Below are positions 25,602 through 36,870 of a DNA stretch of 64,000 bases, in pieces. The translations under genes were made by a program, and so were the position numbers. The notes below the pieces were generated by a model. That model saw nothing but the letters and a program-made list of their open reading frames with translations, ran no database searches and had not been told where the DNA came from. Numbering within the stretch: the stretch's first letter is position 1; each line of letters starts with the position of its first letter. The stretch spans positions 30,579,951 through 30,643,950 of the forward strand of contig CM066917.1 in NCBI GenBank assembly GCA_033964015.1. The letters run 5' to 3'. The DNA is from Scolanthus callimorphus (Eukaryota; Cnidaria; Anthozoa; Actiniaria; Edwardsiidae).

Positions 25602-28600
25602 TTAAAAAAAACTGTTCCGCCGTCCCTGCTTTTGATCTACTCGAGTGTGCATTCTGGGCGCCGCTTGAATGCCGCTCTCTGATGTGGGATAGCTGTGGTG
25701 TGTGTTTCTGTGGGATTTGTAGATCAAGCCAACAGAAAACCTTTCTCTTTGAGACAGCGTCCTCTGCAGCCGCCAGCGGTTAGAGTCACGCACCCGCAAG
25801 GGCACTGCTCAGATTCCCGAACATTCCTTTCCCATTTTGTTTACCATCTGAGCAGCCTCTTGCCGGGGGAATAGCGTTACGTGACTCTTAACCGCTGGGG
25901 CTTCGGAGAAGACTATCCTCTAAAGAACTCTCACATCTTATAATAATAATAACCGTTTATTTCAACTCTATTGTAGAATGAATCTAAATTAACAAGTAAA
26001 ATTTACAATAATGAATTTTTTCATTTTCACAAATGCCACTGGGTGCCCATGTTAGCCTATGTCGCAGCCGGAACTTGACCCTGTACAAAGTAGACTAATA
26101 TGAGATCCAGCTTCACGCATGCCTGTGCCGGACACACAAAGGAACCCCGCGCGAAGAAATCCTGTAAATATTTTTCAGATGGAACTACCAGCAGAAGTAG
26201 TAGCTGTTCTTGTTGAAGCGCCATCAGTTCGATAGAGTGTATACAGAAAAAAAATCCTGGAAACCCAGGTCTGGCAATAATTGTCTAATTGTGAAATAAT
26301 TTCCATATTATTTTTTTCCTTTAGTCTGTTTCTAAAACACTACAATCTACTGCTGAAAATCTTATTGCGATTGATGACCAGAGTGTGGGACCATCCAAGA
26401 CTAAAGCGGTAAGAACAGATTCACGAAGACGCACGGCGCGCACTTTGTACGTATTATGTCCACAAGAGAAAGGTGCGGTGGATAACGCTCCGCGCAGCTC
26501 GAAATGAAAAAAGCGCGCTAAATCTCATCGCAATAAACGTTACTTGGGATGGCAGCCCCCTGCGTGCCATGACAATAGCGGTGAAGCGAAATGATTGATT
26601 ATTCTGTTCAGTGTCTAATTATCAGGTTGATCGTGCAGCACCGTAACCTGACTACAGTATTGACTAGCTCATAGTCATGTGCGAAATCTGCAATTGAGCG
26701 ATGTCGGAGAGCAAGTGAGATTTGTTTGCTTTCTGCTGCGGAAAGACAAGCAACTCGAGGCTAGCAACGCCAGACTAGCTACACAACGCATCTAGACTAC
26801 GTGATGGTAGTGAGGAATTCAAATGTAATATTTTTACTCGACTTTAGGCAGAATTGGAAGCACTTGTTGGTCAACTGGAAAGGCAGGGAACAATAATAAA
26901 GGTAAGTGGAATCAGGGGATTAAGGTGACTCCGTTGAAAAACATGTACTACCTAGATTTTTTTCAAACTTGGTACAATTGATGCCCACATGCATAGGACA
27001 TTTAAAAAGTTCAATAAAAAGATGGGGTCACCATGCTCGTTTTCGCGCTGCTAGACCGCCTTTACGTGATATTTGACTGTTTGGGGTCGGTATGTAGTTG
27101 CTTAAAGCTCATCTCTGGTTGGATGATACAACAATACCCTACACCTCAACACAAAGAACGAGGATAATAGAGACAAAAGAACTACCTTTGTAGAACGAAG
27201 ATAATAGAGACAAAAGCAACTACGTCCTTACTGACTGTTTGACGAATTGTGTTTGAAATTCAAAAATTACGAAAAAGTTTGCTTTTTCTCGCCTGTAATA
27301 GAGATATTAGTTGGAATTTTAACTTTGTTTAGATAATTATGTAATAAATTAAATAATTTGGCTAATGTAGCAGGAAAATGGACCACTAATTACGCATCTT
27401 ATACTCCACGTCACTCGTACTCCAAAGTACATAGTTTTACGCACATTAGGCAGAAAGAAATACATGTTCTACTACCTAAATTTTTCCTGCTTCGAATATA
27501 TTGTCTGTAGCGGTATGATGGTCGATTTCAGAAAAAAATATTTGGAGGTCACCATTACATCTTTGTTTTCCTGTATACCACTAAAACCATAAATCGCGCG
27601 CTTTTTATTTTGTTTGTTTGGCTTTATTTTGCACGCGCGCGCATTTTTCAACGTTATTTGTAACGAAGGGAATCACCTTGAAAACGAACTCCTGGTTATC
27701 TCCTGATTTATGTGCATTATTATTATTATTTTTGGTCTTTGTTTTTATACAAAATTCCAAACATTTTATGGACGGCCGAGAGACAAGGGCATAGCTTTTG
27801 TGATCATGTTGTGGACACTCTCTTTTCTAGGATGAAGTTACTGAGGTTCAGAAAGGTCTAGAAAAAGTAGAGCACTTCCTACAGAATGATGCACTTCGTA
27901 TTGTCACAAAGGTAAGTGAATAGGAGGGCTCTAAAGAAAGCGATCCTCCCATTGTAAGGAGAGGGAGATCTTAATATTACTGGACAGTAAGGATATAAAT
28001 ATTGAATAGAAGAACTGTGGACTTTCCTGACCTTTCATGGTGTAGAAACGCGCGTTCTCCAATGCTGATGTTAAAAGCTTGAAAATCTGGCTCCTTCAGA
28101 GTTCGCGCTGATGTTATTTCATTATCCTTTAGCTTCTGTAGTGTTGCATCAGAGTGACACATGGATTTTGCCCTGTTAATAAGGCTCGTGGCAACCGGGC
28201 TAGAGCTACCAAAGGGAACGGACACTTTGTTTTTGTTTTCGGTGGCATTTTTGCAAATTCCCAGCCAAACTAGTTCAACACTCTCACCAAAGGACTACTA
28301 CAAATCTGGTTGAATAACTACAATGCAGGGGATATAACACGACTCACGTGACTGATACATTATACCAGGGCAGATGACGACACACCTACCCAACACACAC
28401 ATATTGTAGAACTGTGGACTTAATTTCCCGGACTGGCCATTACTTAGCAATACTGCAGAACGGTATTACCTATGGCTCTCTTGAACAAGGTGGGGTTGGT
28501 AACTCTTCTAATATAATGTTTCTCCAAAACTCGCGGTAAAAAGCGAACAATCTGTTCTATGTTTTCCAGGAGGCTCTAGTGCATTCAGAGCGCGTGTTTG

Positions 28601-31600
28601 CTGATGTCGATGCTTTCCTCGCTCATCTGGTGTCTCAGGTAAGAGCTTGAAACTCATTCCACTTTTGAATATTCAAAAAGTAGACAAGCGAGCGGCAAAT
28701 TGCATTAAAAAACAAGCCCGCGTGTGGCCAGGTTCAATTCGAAGCGTGTGCGACTGTGGGACTAATTGCACAGACTTTGAAATCCCGTCAAGTCCTCATA
28801 GTCGGCTTTTAAATATTACGTCAAACTCCAGGGAACCAAGGAAAACATTTCTTTTATTTACTTATTCTTGGGGATGAAAATTGCTGAGAAGCACTACGAA
28901 TTGTCATGCTAAAAATAGCACAAGTTTTGCACTGTTGGTCTCCACTACTCTTGATGTGAAAGATTGTCACTCCTTGATGCACCCCTGAGGATGCTGGCTA
29001 TCGGAAATAGAGGATAACGTACATAATCTATATTTACAATTCAGCTGAAAGCTATTTACATTGTGTTCTTTACAGGTTCGTTATAAGGTCGGTCGCTGTA
29101 AACCCGTGCACAATATTTACCGGTCCCTCTCGGCCACAGTGTGCTACGGCTACTTCGGGGGCCTGGTAAGTACACTCGCTGCAATCTCTTTCCCGGGGTC
29201 TTGTGGCAGTAATTTTCAAGATGGCGGGTCAAGATGGCGGCGGGTCTCTCCTGGGTGTCTTGACACACCACGAGTCATGACGGCCATACAGGAGGTCTTG
29301 TCATAGCCGCCATCTTGAAAATTACCCACAACACCTGGGGACAAGGTTGTCTTTCGTTCACTCGCACGCTTATACACAAAACAATGAACACATCTTCAAG
29401 AAACTTGAGACTTAAAAATATTTTAAGCGCGCGACCAAAAAATTAAACATTTTCTGTTGAAAATTGAATACTAGTCTAACGATACAGGTCCTTCCGGTTG
29501 GAACGAAAACCCGAGTGCAATAGCGCTCACTATTTGCCAATCCGCAGTTCACTATCGGCCTTTTGTCTTATTTGGTCATGCCAAACCACTCCAGGCACTC
29601 CACTCCAGACCATTCCCGTCGGTTTGTTCGAGTCCCCACTCATCTCAACAGGAAAGACCGACAAACGGAAAGTACCAATGACATTCCAACAAAACTAGAA
29701 AGAAAAAAAATTTTCTCTCTGGTATCATGTATCCTTAGGCTAATCTCGAGCTAAATTAACTGGCATTATTAAATAATAATTTCGATACGAGTGATAACTC
29801 TACCTACCTAAAAAGGCCTCGGCAGAGCATTCGACATTTGACTTTAGGGCCTATAGCCCTTATCGTGTCCCACAAATTAAAACTAATTTTATACCTATTT
29901 TAGCAGTAAAACATTCATTTAGATTGTGCTACAGTAATATTCCAGCTCATAAGTAATGATCATCAAATATGTTTAGTCAGTTTTTTTTGTGTGCCTTGTT
30001 TCATCCTGATACTACCAAGTCACTTCTTTGACACGGCTCGTCCTTTCACGCACCCGTTACCTTTATCGGTTCCCTTCTTTCCCAAATCCTGTCCATCTCC
30101 CTTGCCACAAGCGCTTGACAGATCGTCAGATCTCCTCATGGGACGTCCCGTTGTTTCCTCCTGCCCGCCAAGCGGTTGATTTGCTTCATAAGTTTGGCAT
30201 CGATTCGACCTCTCTTCATAATGTTCACCCGATCTATGCCCAAAAATGCCAGCGTTTTTGATCCGAAAATACTGACACAATTCAAGCATGGACATCTCGC
30301 TTTGATTGGGCGTATTCCTGTTACTCATATTCTCGATTTTTTTATTTATTTAAACTATATTTTAAAAATACCGAAAAGAAGAAAATCAACAGATTAACAA
30401 AAATCGCAAGTAGCCGCTACTGCAGAGTCACTGTTTTTATATTGCGAGGATGGCCTGATGACGTCATCGTCATCGGGAGGGGAAAATGATGACGTTATCG
30501 TTGCTATGGCAAATGATGAGCACTTTTGTTTTTCAACTCATTATAACTCTCAATGGTGAAATTTTGTAAGTTGTAATCAGGAGGGGGAAATGATGACGTT
30601 ATCGTTGCTGTGGCAAATGATGAGCACTTTTGTTTTTCAACTCATGGTAACTCTCAATGGTGAAATTTTGTAAATTGTATTATGGAGGGGGAAAATGATG
30701 ACGTTATCGTTTCTATGGCAAACGATGAGCACTTTTGTTTTTCAACTCATTGTAACTCTCAATGGTGAAATTTTGTAAGTTGTAATCAGGAGGGGGAAAT
30801 GATGACGTTATTGTTGCTATGGCAAATGATGAGCAGTTTTGTTTTTCAACTCATGGTAACTCTCAATGGTGAAATTTTGTAAATTGTATTATGGAGAGGG
30901 AAAATGATGACGTTATCGTTGCTGTGGCAAATGATGAACAATTTTGTTTTTCAACTCATGGTAACTCTCAATGGTGAAATTTTGTAAATTGTATTATGGA
31001 GAGGGAAAATGATGACGTTATCGTTGCTATGGCAAATGATGAGCAATTTTGTTTTTCAACTCATGGTAACTCTCAATGGTGAAATTTTGTAAATTGTATT
31101 ATGGAGAGGGAAAATGATGACGTTATCGTTGCTATGGCAAATGATGAACAATTTTGTTTTTCAACTATGGTAACTCTCAATGGTGAAATTTTGTAAATTG
31201 TATTATGGAGAGGGAAAATGATGACGTTATCGTTGCTATGGCAAATGATGAGCAATTTTGTTTTTCAACTCATGGTAACTCTAAAGGCGAAATTTTGTAA
31301 ATTGAAATCGGGAGGGGAAAATGATGACGTTATCGTTGCTATGGCAATTGATGAGCAATTTTGTTTTTCAACTCATGGTAACTCTCAATGGTGAAATTTT
31401 GTAAATTGTAATCGAGGAGAAAATGATAACGTTATCGTTGCTATGGCAAATGATGAGCACTCTTCAAATTTATGATTTTGATACAAGCAAGTTACTCGGC
31501 CTTTTAAAGTATGGTAGAAAACCCCTCGGTCTTTTTATATAAGGGGGCCACTTGAAGCGCGTCATTTATTGGGTAACCTGTGGTGTGGGGCCACAGGAAG

Positions 31601-32733
31601 TTGGCACGTCTCTTAGCCAAAGAATTCCGCGCCTTTCTTTTATCTCGCGGAATTTCTCGCGCTAGCAGCAAATCCATTGCCATCAAAAAAGGCCTATTCG
31701 CGCACTACGACAAGTCCTCGCGCGCCAGATTCTCCAGTCCCCCAGGGAAGGGGGGGGGGGGGGGGTGAGGGGAAGACCCTCAGGGGAAAGAGGAGGGGAG
31801 TAAGAGGAGGGCCACCAAGGAAAAGAGGAGGGGAAAGGTGAAGTGGGACCCCGGGGGAGAGAAGAGGGGAGAGGTGAGTGGAGGACCCCAGGGAAAGAGG
31901 AGGGGGGAAGTGAGGGGTGGACCCCGGCGCGCGAACTCGATGTCAGTACGATTTCAGTTACTATTTGAGGTGCAATGCCACATCGCGCTGTGTGAACGGC
32001 CGGCAATCATATGGCGATTTCAGACATAGCAGGCGTTTTAACATTTCGCCGAAATTTGACAAATATCGTAGTGTGAAATCGCAGCTTGGAAACGGTCCAT
32101 AAAGTAGTGTTCCTACGTTTACAAAGTATAGTCATGGAATGACCATTTCGTGATTGTATGTTCCTTACAGAATGCTTCGTGGATAGGATTCGGACTATGC
32201 GCAGTGTTTAGCCTGATATCCATCATCCTTTGCGTGCGTGCTGCTAAGCACTTCCGCCGCGTGCGCAAAGCTGAACCAAACCGTGACTCAGGTAGGTCAG
32301 ACCGTGACTCAGGTAGGTCAGACCGTGACTCAGGTAGGTCAGACCGTGACTCAGGTAGGTCAGACCGTGACTCAGGTAGGTCAGACCGTGACTCAGGTAG
32401 GTCAATACTGCGAGTGCTATGAAACCAAGTACCATTAATAACAATAGTGCGCGTGCTCGTTTAGCTCGAATGTTATTCGAAGGAAGCCACGAGCCACGCG
32501 CAATTCTCTAATTACGTTTTATTCACTGCCCCTTACTGATCTTCCGAACGTATCATTCTGTAGCTCCTTTCAGCAGCCTGATTTTCTATGTTGCTTATGC
32601 CGCAAATGAGCACTAAAATGTAAACATTTTCATCACCGAATATGGTCAATTTCTCATGAAAATCACGGAAACTACTTCTTCTATTTCAGACTTTGACCTG
32701 CATACCATGAACTTACTAACCCCTATGGACTGA
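13042..32733 (+). CDS. prominin (CD133-like) pentaspan membrane glycoprotein
   Basis: About 22 exons: 13042-13279, 13966-14012, 15590-15797, 16839-16959, 17600-17665, 18245-18334, 19057-19343, 20614-20689, 21262-21349, 22422-22574, 23236-23359, 23630-23724, 23894-23978, 24788-24934, 25362-25445, 26325-26408, 26848-26901, 27831-27911, 28570-28638, 29076-29165, 32171-32291 and 32690-32733, about 817 residues. Exon 1 has a signal peptide; exon 3 carries TM1, the Cys-rich loop (VCCCRLAGHCGG) and TM2; exons 10-11 carry TM3 and TM4; exon 21 carries TM5 and a basic tail; exon 22 ends MNLLTPMD. Order, spacing and length match prominins, cholesterol-binding proteins of plasma-membrane protrusions such as microvilli and cilia. 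Exons 10-22 are in frame throughout. Exons 1, 3, 5, 7, 8 and 9 each contain at least one frame break, almost all explained by one missing base, with splice sites intact. The end of exon 8 (20680 or 20689) and acceptor of exon 4 (16839 or 16848) are uncertain. Poly(A) signal at 32812. Confidence 0.92.
14193..14338. mobile_element. palindromic MITE in prominin intron 2
   Basis: Nearly the whole 146 bp is self-complementary, from TTATTTACCGGC to GCCGGTAAATAA, with a short centre near 14268. A GACC/GGTC-rich interior gives a stable hairpin. No coding capacity. Confidence 0.8.
14631..15240. repeat. 89-bp minisatellite
   Basis: About seven direct copies with a period of 88-94 bp, marked by GGTACCTTTGCGCGCCTACC followed by AAGTAACGCAATATCGG. 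The array creates long minus-strand open frames that are not genes. It lies in prominin intron 2. Confidence 0.95.
17106..17515. repeat. minisatellite of 30-37 bp units
   Basis: Direct repeats of TTATCTCGCCTTTCAATTGG followed by ACCATTT(C)n. The array is interrupted by the element at 17156-17291. It lies in prominin intron 4, just before exon 5. Confidence 0.85.
17156..17291. mobile_element. short dispersed element (GTAGTTGCTT ends), copy 1
   Basis: Starts CGTAGTTGCTT and ends AAGCAACTACG; inner text includes GAACGAGGATAATAGAGACA. A close copy lies at 27094-27226. It appears inserted into the minisatellite that follows, since one unit (17106-17146) lies to its left. Confidence 0.7.
17962..18147. 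mobile_element. short inverted-repeat element, family A copy 2
   Basis: Right arm GGATGGGTTTCTGCAG and a complementary left part, with the internal GGAAGTGTTCGGAATTC / GATTCCGAACACTTCC module shared with 8189 and 23383. The left terminus is degenerate. Confidence 0.7.
19846..20196 (-). pseudogene. LINE 3' end with reverse-transcriptase C-terminus remnant
   Basis: Minus-strand translation near 20120-19978 ends in the typical CR1/L2-like RT tail (LALPRPRTNYMKRSFGYSRA, then LWNNLPSELR and an FKNGL-like end). Downstream lies a short 3' tail with AATAAAGTCTGTCTGTC at 19870-19850. Only the terminal part is present, as usual for 5'-truncated LINE insertions. It lies in prominin intron 7. Confidence 0.75.
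20231..20399. mobile_element. TAGCCTGC-ended MITE
   Basis: Arms TAGCCTGCTCGC...GCGAGCAGGCTA with long inner pairing (GTTGGAGAGTAGTTTTTAGG). Flanks CAAGTCAAC and CTAGTCAAC form a 9-bp duplication with one mismatch. The middle has ATCTTGG/CCAAGATGGCGGCC. Confidence 0.8.
20729..20953. mobile_element. Mutator-like MITE (CATTCTCTTACCC ends), 9-bp TSD
   Basis: 225 bp with arms CATTCTCTTACCCAGAGCTC and complement, flanked by GTGGTTTCA at 20720-20728 and 20954-20962. Same family as 34647-34867 and 49254-49468. It lies next to exon 8 of prominin. Confidence 0.92.
21482..21511. repeat. C homopolymer, about 30 bp
   Basis: Uninterrupted C run in prominin intron 9. Confidence 0.95.
22797..23093. mobile_element. 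300-bp inverted-repeat element
   Basis: Arms of roughly 110 bp pair: GGTCGCCGAAAGGAGAG to its complement near 23082, GCGCATGCGCTAGATCTGAC, and CCGCTGTCGG near 22900 and 23000. The loop is about 60 bp. It lies in prominin intron 10. Confidence 0.8.
23383..23562. mobile_element. short inverted-repeat element, family A copy 3
   Basis: Arms AATTTCTGCAGAAACCCAT and complement, with internal CCATGGGAAAATCTGAAT pairing and the GGGAAGTG/CACTTCCC module. Third copy after 8189 and 17962. Confidence 0.8.
24018..24166. mobile_element. AGCCTGCGAGCC-ended MITE
   Basis: Arms AGCCTGCGAGCCGGCTCTCC and complement, inner GGATTCCTGTGTC pairing. No clean target duplication. Its core resembles the element at 34192. 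It starts 40 bp after prominin exon 13. Confidence 0.8.
25546..25602. repeat. C run followed by (CA)n
   Basis: C-rich homopolymer tracts and a short CA dinucleotide repeat in prominin intron 15. Confidence 0.9.
27094..27226. mobile_element. short dispersed element (GTAGTTGCTT ends), copy 2
   Basis: Second copy of the element at 17156-17291, with the same ends and interior order. It lies in prominin intron 17. Confidence 0.7.
29190..29349. mobile_element. CAATCTC-ended MITE
   Basis: Arms CAATCTCTTTCCCGGGGTCT / complementary GGACAAGGTTG with strong inner pairing of AATTTTCAAGATGGCGG and CCGCCATCTTGAAAATT. The ends resemble the Mutator-like family at 10442. No target duplication is seen. It starts about 25 bp after prominin exon 20. 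Confidence 0.75.
30430..31465. repeat. 105-bp tandem repeat with CRE-like and X-box-like motifs
   Basis: About ten direct units, period 101-105 bp, mark the last large intron of prominin. Most units contain TGACGTTATCGTTGCTATGG followed by CAAATGATGAGCA, then TTTTGTTTTTCAACTCATGG. A perfect TGACGTCA lies at 30459-30466 at the array's left edge. Any regulatory role is inference. Confidence 0.95.
31745..31935. repeat. purine-rich tract with G run
   Basis: A G run (about 31750-31766) is followed by approximate repeats of AGAGGAGGGGAGAGGTGAG-like units of 30-36 bp. The strand is almost pure purine, so triplex or other non-B structure is possible. It lies about 240 bp before prominin exon 21. Confidence 0.85.
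32281..32403 (+). repeat. 21-bp coding VNTR repeating the splice donor of prominin exon 21
   Basis: Nearly six perfect copies of a 21-bp unit containing GTGACTCAGGTAGGTCAGAC. Each copy has a CAG|GTAGGT donor, at 32291, 32312, 32333, 32354, 32375 and 32396. All are in the same frame because the unit is 7 codons (DRDSGRS). Reading through the array ends at a stop at 32420-32422. Confidence 0.95.
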
Positions 32734-32811
32734 ACTAACTGCAAGTCAAGTCAGGTTCCTGCCCGATCTAGAGGCAAGAGACTGTCTTAGCTTACTAACT
32801 TTTATCAACTA

Positions 32812-32817
32812 AATAAA
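32812..32817 (+). terminator. poly(A) signal of prominin
   Basis: AATAAA about 80 bp after the prominin stop codon. Confidence 0.65.
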
Positions 32818-34191
32818 TAACTGTATGTAGAGTGCACCTATTTCAGAATCGAAAAGGTTGTTCCTTCACAATTGTCTGTTGTAGCCCGCGATGCATCATG
32901 GGAGCAAACAGGTATACCAACACAGATACTGATGGACACGTTCAATACTTCTCACCCTGCTTATGCCAAATGATGCTACAATACATCTCTCGCAAGAAAT
33001 TTTGTACTGGATTAACACGAGAATTTCGTTCTTCTTAGTTTCTTAGTTTTAACTTTGGGGTTATTATAGAGGTAGGAAATTTTGCTGTGTCAAGGCCCCC
33101 ATAACGCACCGCTGGCTACGATACATGGATGCAACCTTTTTGAAATGGTTGCATGAAAAGATTGCATGAGAATGTGGTGTTTAGCTAAACTAATACCGCA
33201 AGAGAATATGGGTAGCAGCTGAGACATGAAATCCCAAAGTATGTTTTGGTGATACTTGAATGATAAAATTTCGGGAGCTCTTGAAAAACCTCGTTTCCAG
33301 GGGTTTTCATAAGGATACTTCCAACCGAGTTGGCAGGAAAAAGGAGATTTTTCACCACAGGAAGCCCACCCTCTGGCCAAATCGGTTCCTACCCACAATT
33401 CCTCCCGGTCTAACTTGATGGGGCCTTTGCATGCTTGAGCACTCTCTCATCGAAATCTCTTACTTTAATAAACTAATCACTCTACGTTGATTATGGAAAC
33501 CAGATGTGTGTCATAAGCATGACTAATCTAATAAGATATAGAGGGATTGAGGATAACATAACATAATTAATAAACCGTAACGTCTATCTCCAAAGTTACG
33601 ACACTCATGTCAAGACTTCTACTGATTTTGGCTAACAATGCTTATTTGCGCGTTCACACGCTGCTATTAGGGGCGCGATTTCTGCGACGATTGGGGACGT
33701 CACATGTGAACCGCGGATGATTTTGTGGCAGTCTGTTCATACCAGCTGATTTTATGCTCTGAAATAAGCCAATCAGAACGTTCCTAACAGATTCTAAAAA
33801 TATTGCAAATGAGTGTAAAACTTTTCCATCTGCTCTTGCCTTGTCAAATGTAAGCACTGGGCATTACCTGTGTGAGATAAAACTCACTGGACCTTTCTGG
33901 TCGTTTTTGCAAACAATTCTTGCGCTCCGTGAGGTGAAATTGACAGGCAGTGATCTGAAGAAGTGAAATTTGCAAAGGAATTTGAACGTTTAAAACGCCT
34001 GGCGACGTCCCAATAAAAAATTAGATCTGGCATTCCCGCATTCCCGCAGAAATCGCTCGTCAAATCGCATCGTCAGAACAACGAAATCATCGCAGCTGGG
34101 GGATATAGTGCATTACAAAAGGTAATAGTCCATGATTTTTTGGGTGAATATAATAATCTGGCTAGCTAGCCGGTTCTCATGTGGTGTTATT

Positions 34192-34304
34192 CGGAAATAT
34201 TTGCTTTCGAGTTTCAGGATTCCTGTGGTGCGCACCCCTTCTTCGATCTTTTACGCACCACAGGAATCCTGAAGCCTGAAAACAAACATTTCCGGATAGC
34301 GATA
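34192..34304. mobile_element. short inverted-repeat element
   Basis: Arms CGGAAATATTTG...CATTTCCGG and inner CAGGATTCCTGTGGTGCG with its exact complement, loop about 18 bp. Related in its core to the element at 24018. Confidence 0.75.
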
Positions 34305-34646
34305 GATGGATCGCTTTAGTTGAGTATCCTGCTGACCGCGCGTTGATATGATGTTGTTAGGAAACTGGGACGACACAGTAGAGCTTCCGTGGCAGGGCGG
34401 ATTTGAGATGAGCGAGCCTAACAAACAGCTGATCAGAGCAAAGTCCAATTACCGGTGAAAGTTGTCGTGGATCAAACGGAACACAACAAGTAGTGAACAA
34501 CCTGCAATGAACGATTCCAGCTATAAGCCGCGTTCTCTCTTTTCTTTAGAAATGCCTATGTAACACAATTACCAGGATGCAACGCGCGCATACAATGCAC
34601 TTGACAGCGAAGTGCTGCGCGCGCATCATTATAACTGGAATCCGCT

Positions 34647-34867
34647 CATTCTCTTACCCAGAGCTCCCCGGCTCATCTCCTCGCAGGGGAGGCTCTGGTG
34701 ACATCCATTTGAGGGCCTTTGCTGATTGGCTGGTTTTGAACGGTGGTGCATGCGCAGAAAGATCTTTCTCTCAACAGCTCTGTATCAAATCTCGCGCATG
34801 CGTCAGTGGCTGTCACCAGAGCCTCCCCTGCGAGGAGACGAGCCGGGGAGCTCTGGGTAAGAGAATG
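34647..34867. mobile_element. Mutator-like MITE (CATTCTCTTACCC ends), 9-bp TSD
   Basis: 221 bp with arms CATTCTCTTACCCAGAGCTC and complement, flanked by perfect GAATCCGCT at 34638-34646 and 34868-34876. Same family as 20729 and 49254. Confidence 0.93.
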
Positions 34868-35754
34868 GAATCCGCTGGAAGCGTCCATTGTAACAATGTG
34901 TTACTGCGGTTTTAACGTCATAAGCTCAAAAACGTGTTCTAGCGTAGACGAGTGGGCCCGCAGTACATTTTGAACACTTTATTGCGTCATTCCGTGGTAT
35001 ATGAGAGAACATACCACGGGAAACTAGAGGGAGATTTGTTTTGTACCACAACCAAAAGGCGAAAATAAAAACAAAAACAGCGCGCGCGCGAAGCCAAATT
35101 AACGGTGTTTTCATTTTTTTTTTTTAGCGCGCGCGCTGATGATGGTGCGTTCCGTGGTGTATAATTTTATGTACCCATGGCTGAGAGCCAATCAGAATTC
35201 GAGGATTGCGCGCGTTGTGGTATAATCCAGAGTAGTACATAAGAGTGATTTACCTGGGCTTCTGGTGACGCACAAGTTTGCCAATTACCTTTTAGAAATT
35301 TTGCATTCATTTATTTTTTAGTGTAGATATAACCCTTTGTTATAGACAGTAGTAACGTATGTATGCATGTCGCATCTGCCAATCGAACACACAGATTCGA
35401 TATCATTGGTTGCGTTTATGTGGTTGCGGCCCGGTCCAACCGGCAGGTTGAAAATGTCTTACTGCCGAAATCAACAGAGTATCTTTTTTCCAGACAAAAA
35501 GACACGTGTTCCTCGGTCCGGCCAGGGCACGCCACGGAACCCTGCACGAAATGACTGATCATTCTAAGTGCTTTGACACGACACGGGACAATACCGTCAC
35601 GGTCTCGGCACGCGGCGTGTTCCGTGCCGTGTCCGCGCCGTACCTTTTTCACAGTCTTCAGGCACAAATTCTTCGTCACGAAAACAAACTGAAATCAGCT
35701 GTGCCGTGGTTTGTCTGTGTTCTCACCACCAAGATAAAGTGCCTAGAACTGATG

Positions 35755-35945
35755 GTAAAATCCCATAGCTCAATTCATACACGCGCGAGTTGTGGCATCC
35801 CATAGCTCAATTCATACGCGCGCGAGTTGTGGCATCCCATAGCTCAATTCATACGCGCGCGAGTTGTGGCATCCCATAGCTCAATTCATACGCGCGCGAG
35901 TTGTGGCATCCCATAGCTCAATTCATACACGCGCGAGTTGTTTGG
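35755..35945. repeat. 37-bp minisatellite
   Basis: Five copies of a unit with CATCCCATAGCTCAATTCAT followed by ACGCGCGCGAGTTGTGG, period 37 bp, nearly identical. Confidence 0.95.
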
Positions 35946-36504
35946 CTAAAAACGAGAATGGTTGAAAACTGAATTCGACGAATTCTGTTACCCGCGCGCA
36001 AAGAAAGTCCAAAGCCGCCCGAATTATTTCACTAAAAATAATATCAAATCTTTGTCTTATGGGATTCAAGAAAAAATCATCACTCGACTCGTGAATTCCA
36101 CATTAAATTTCACTCGAAAAACGGTATCGCATAAGTTTCATGTGAAACTTACCGTGGAATTCACTCATGTGATGAAATTTATCTGTATTAAAAACCCACC
36201 AAGTCCAGCCCCCTCCTGGTACCAAATACAATGTACATACATGTAATGCTCAAGTGATTTACTAGATTTATCTAATACACGCGTTGTTCAACTATTCAAA
36301 ACTACATCTTTGATTAAATTGAATTTCGATGCCTTTTTGTCGACATGAATGGAGAATGTGATGGCTTTGGTATCGGTTCATCCCCACAGTGATATTAGCA
36401 TCTGTCTATTGGATACACCCGCCCATGGTGTCCAATACCTGGAAAGTACGATATTTATATTAACAAAGTACACTTTACTTTTCTTTAGCTTTTGCATGAG
36501 TACT

Positions 36505-36870
36505 GTATATTACTATCGTGTCTATACTCGTCAGCCAATCACAAGCCAAGTAAAACTACTATCACGCGTTGAGCACGTGATGGGTTTTGTAAGCCAAGCA
36601 AAGTAGAATCACTATCACGCGACGAGCACGTGATTACTAAATACCAAGTAAAATCACTATCACGCGACGAGCACGTGCCATTACTAAATACCAAGTAAAA
36701 TAACTATCACGCACGTGTCAGTGCTAAATACCAAGTAAAATAACTATCACGCGACGAGCACGTGATTACCAAACACCAAGTAAAATCACTATCACGCGAC
36801 GAGCACGTGATTACTAAATACCAAGTAAAATAACTATCACGCGACGAGCACGTTCCCTTACTAAATACAC
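36505..36870. repeat. 43-46-bp repeat with CACGTG in most units
   Basis: About seven units of ACTATCACGCGACGAGCACG followed by TGATTACTAAATACCAAGTA. Most include the E-box-like palindrome GCACGTG. Similar single units lie near 24300 and 24575. Confidence 0.9.

Noticed and set aside
30020..30328. Minus-strand 102-codon frame in a prominin intron
   Set aside because: No family motif, no splice support, and it lies antisense in an intron; the plus strand also has an open frame of similar length.
31683..32006. Proline/serine-rich minus-strand frame
   Set aside because: Created by the purine-rich tract on the plus strand; low complexity only.
33090..33398. 102-codon minus-strand frame
   Set aside because: No family resemblance or splice context; probably chance.
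35755..36870. CRISPR-like arrays
   Set aside because: The repeats are contiguous minisatellites without unique spacers, in an intron-containing animal genome.
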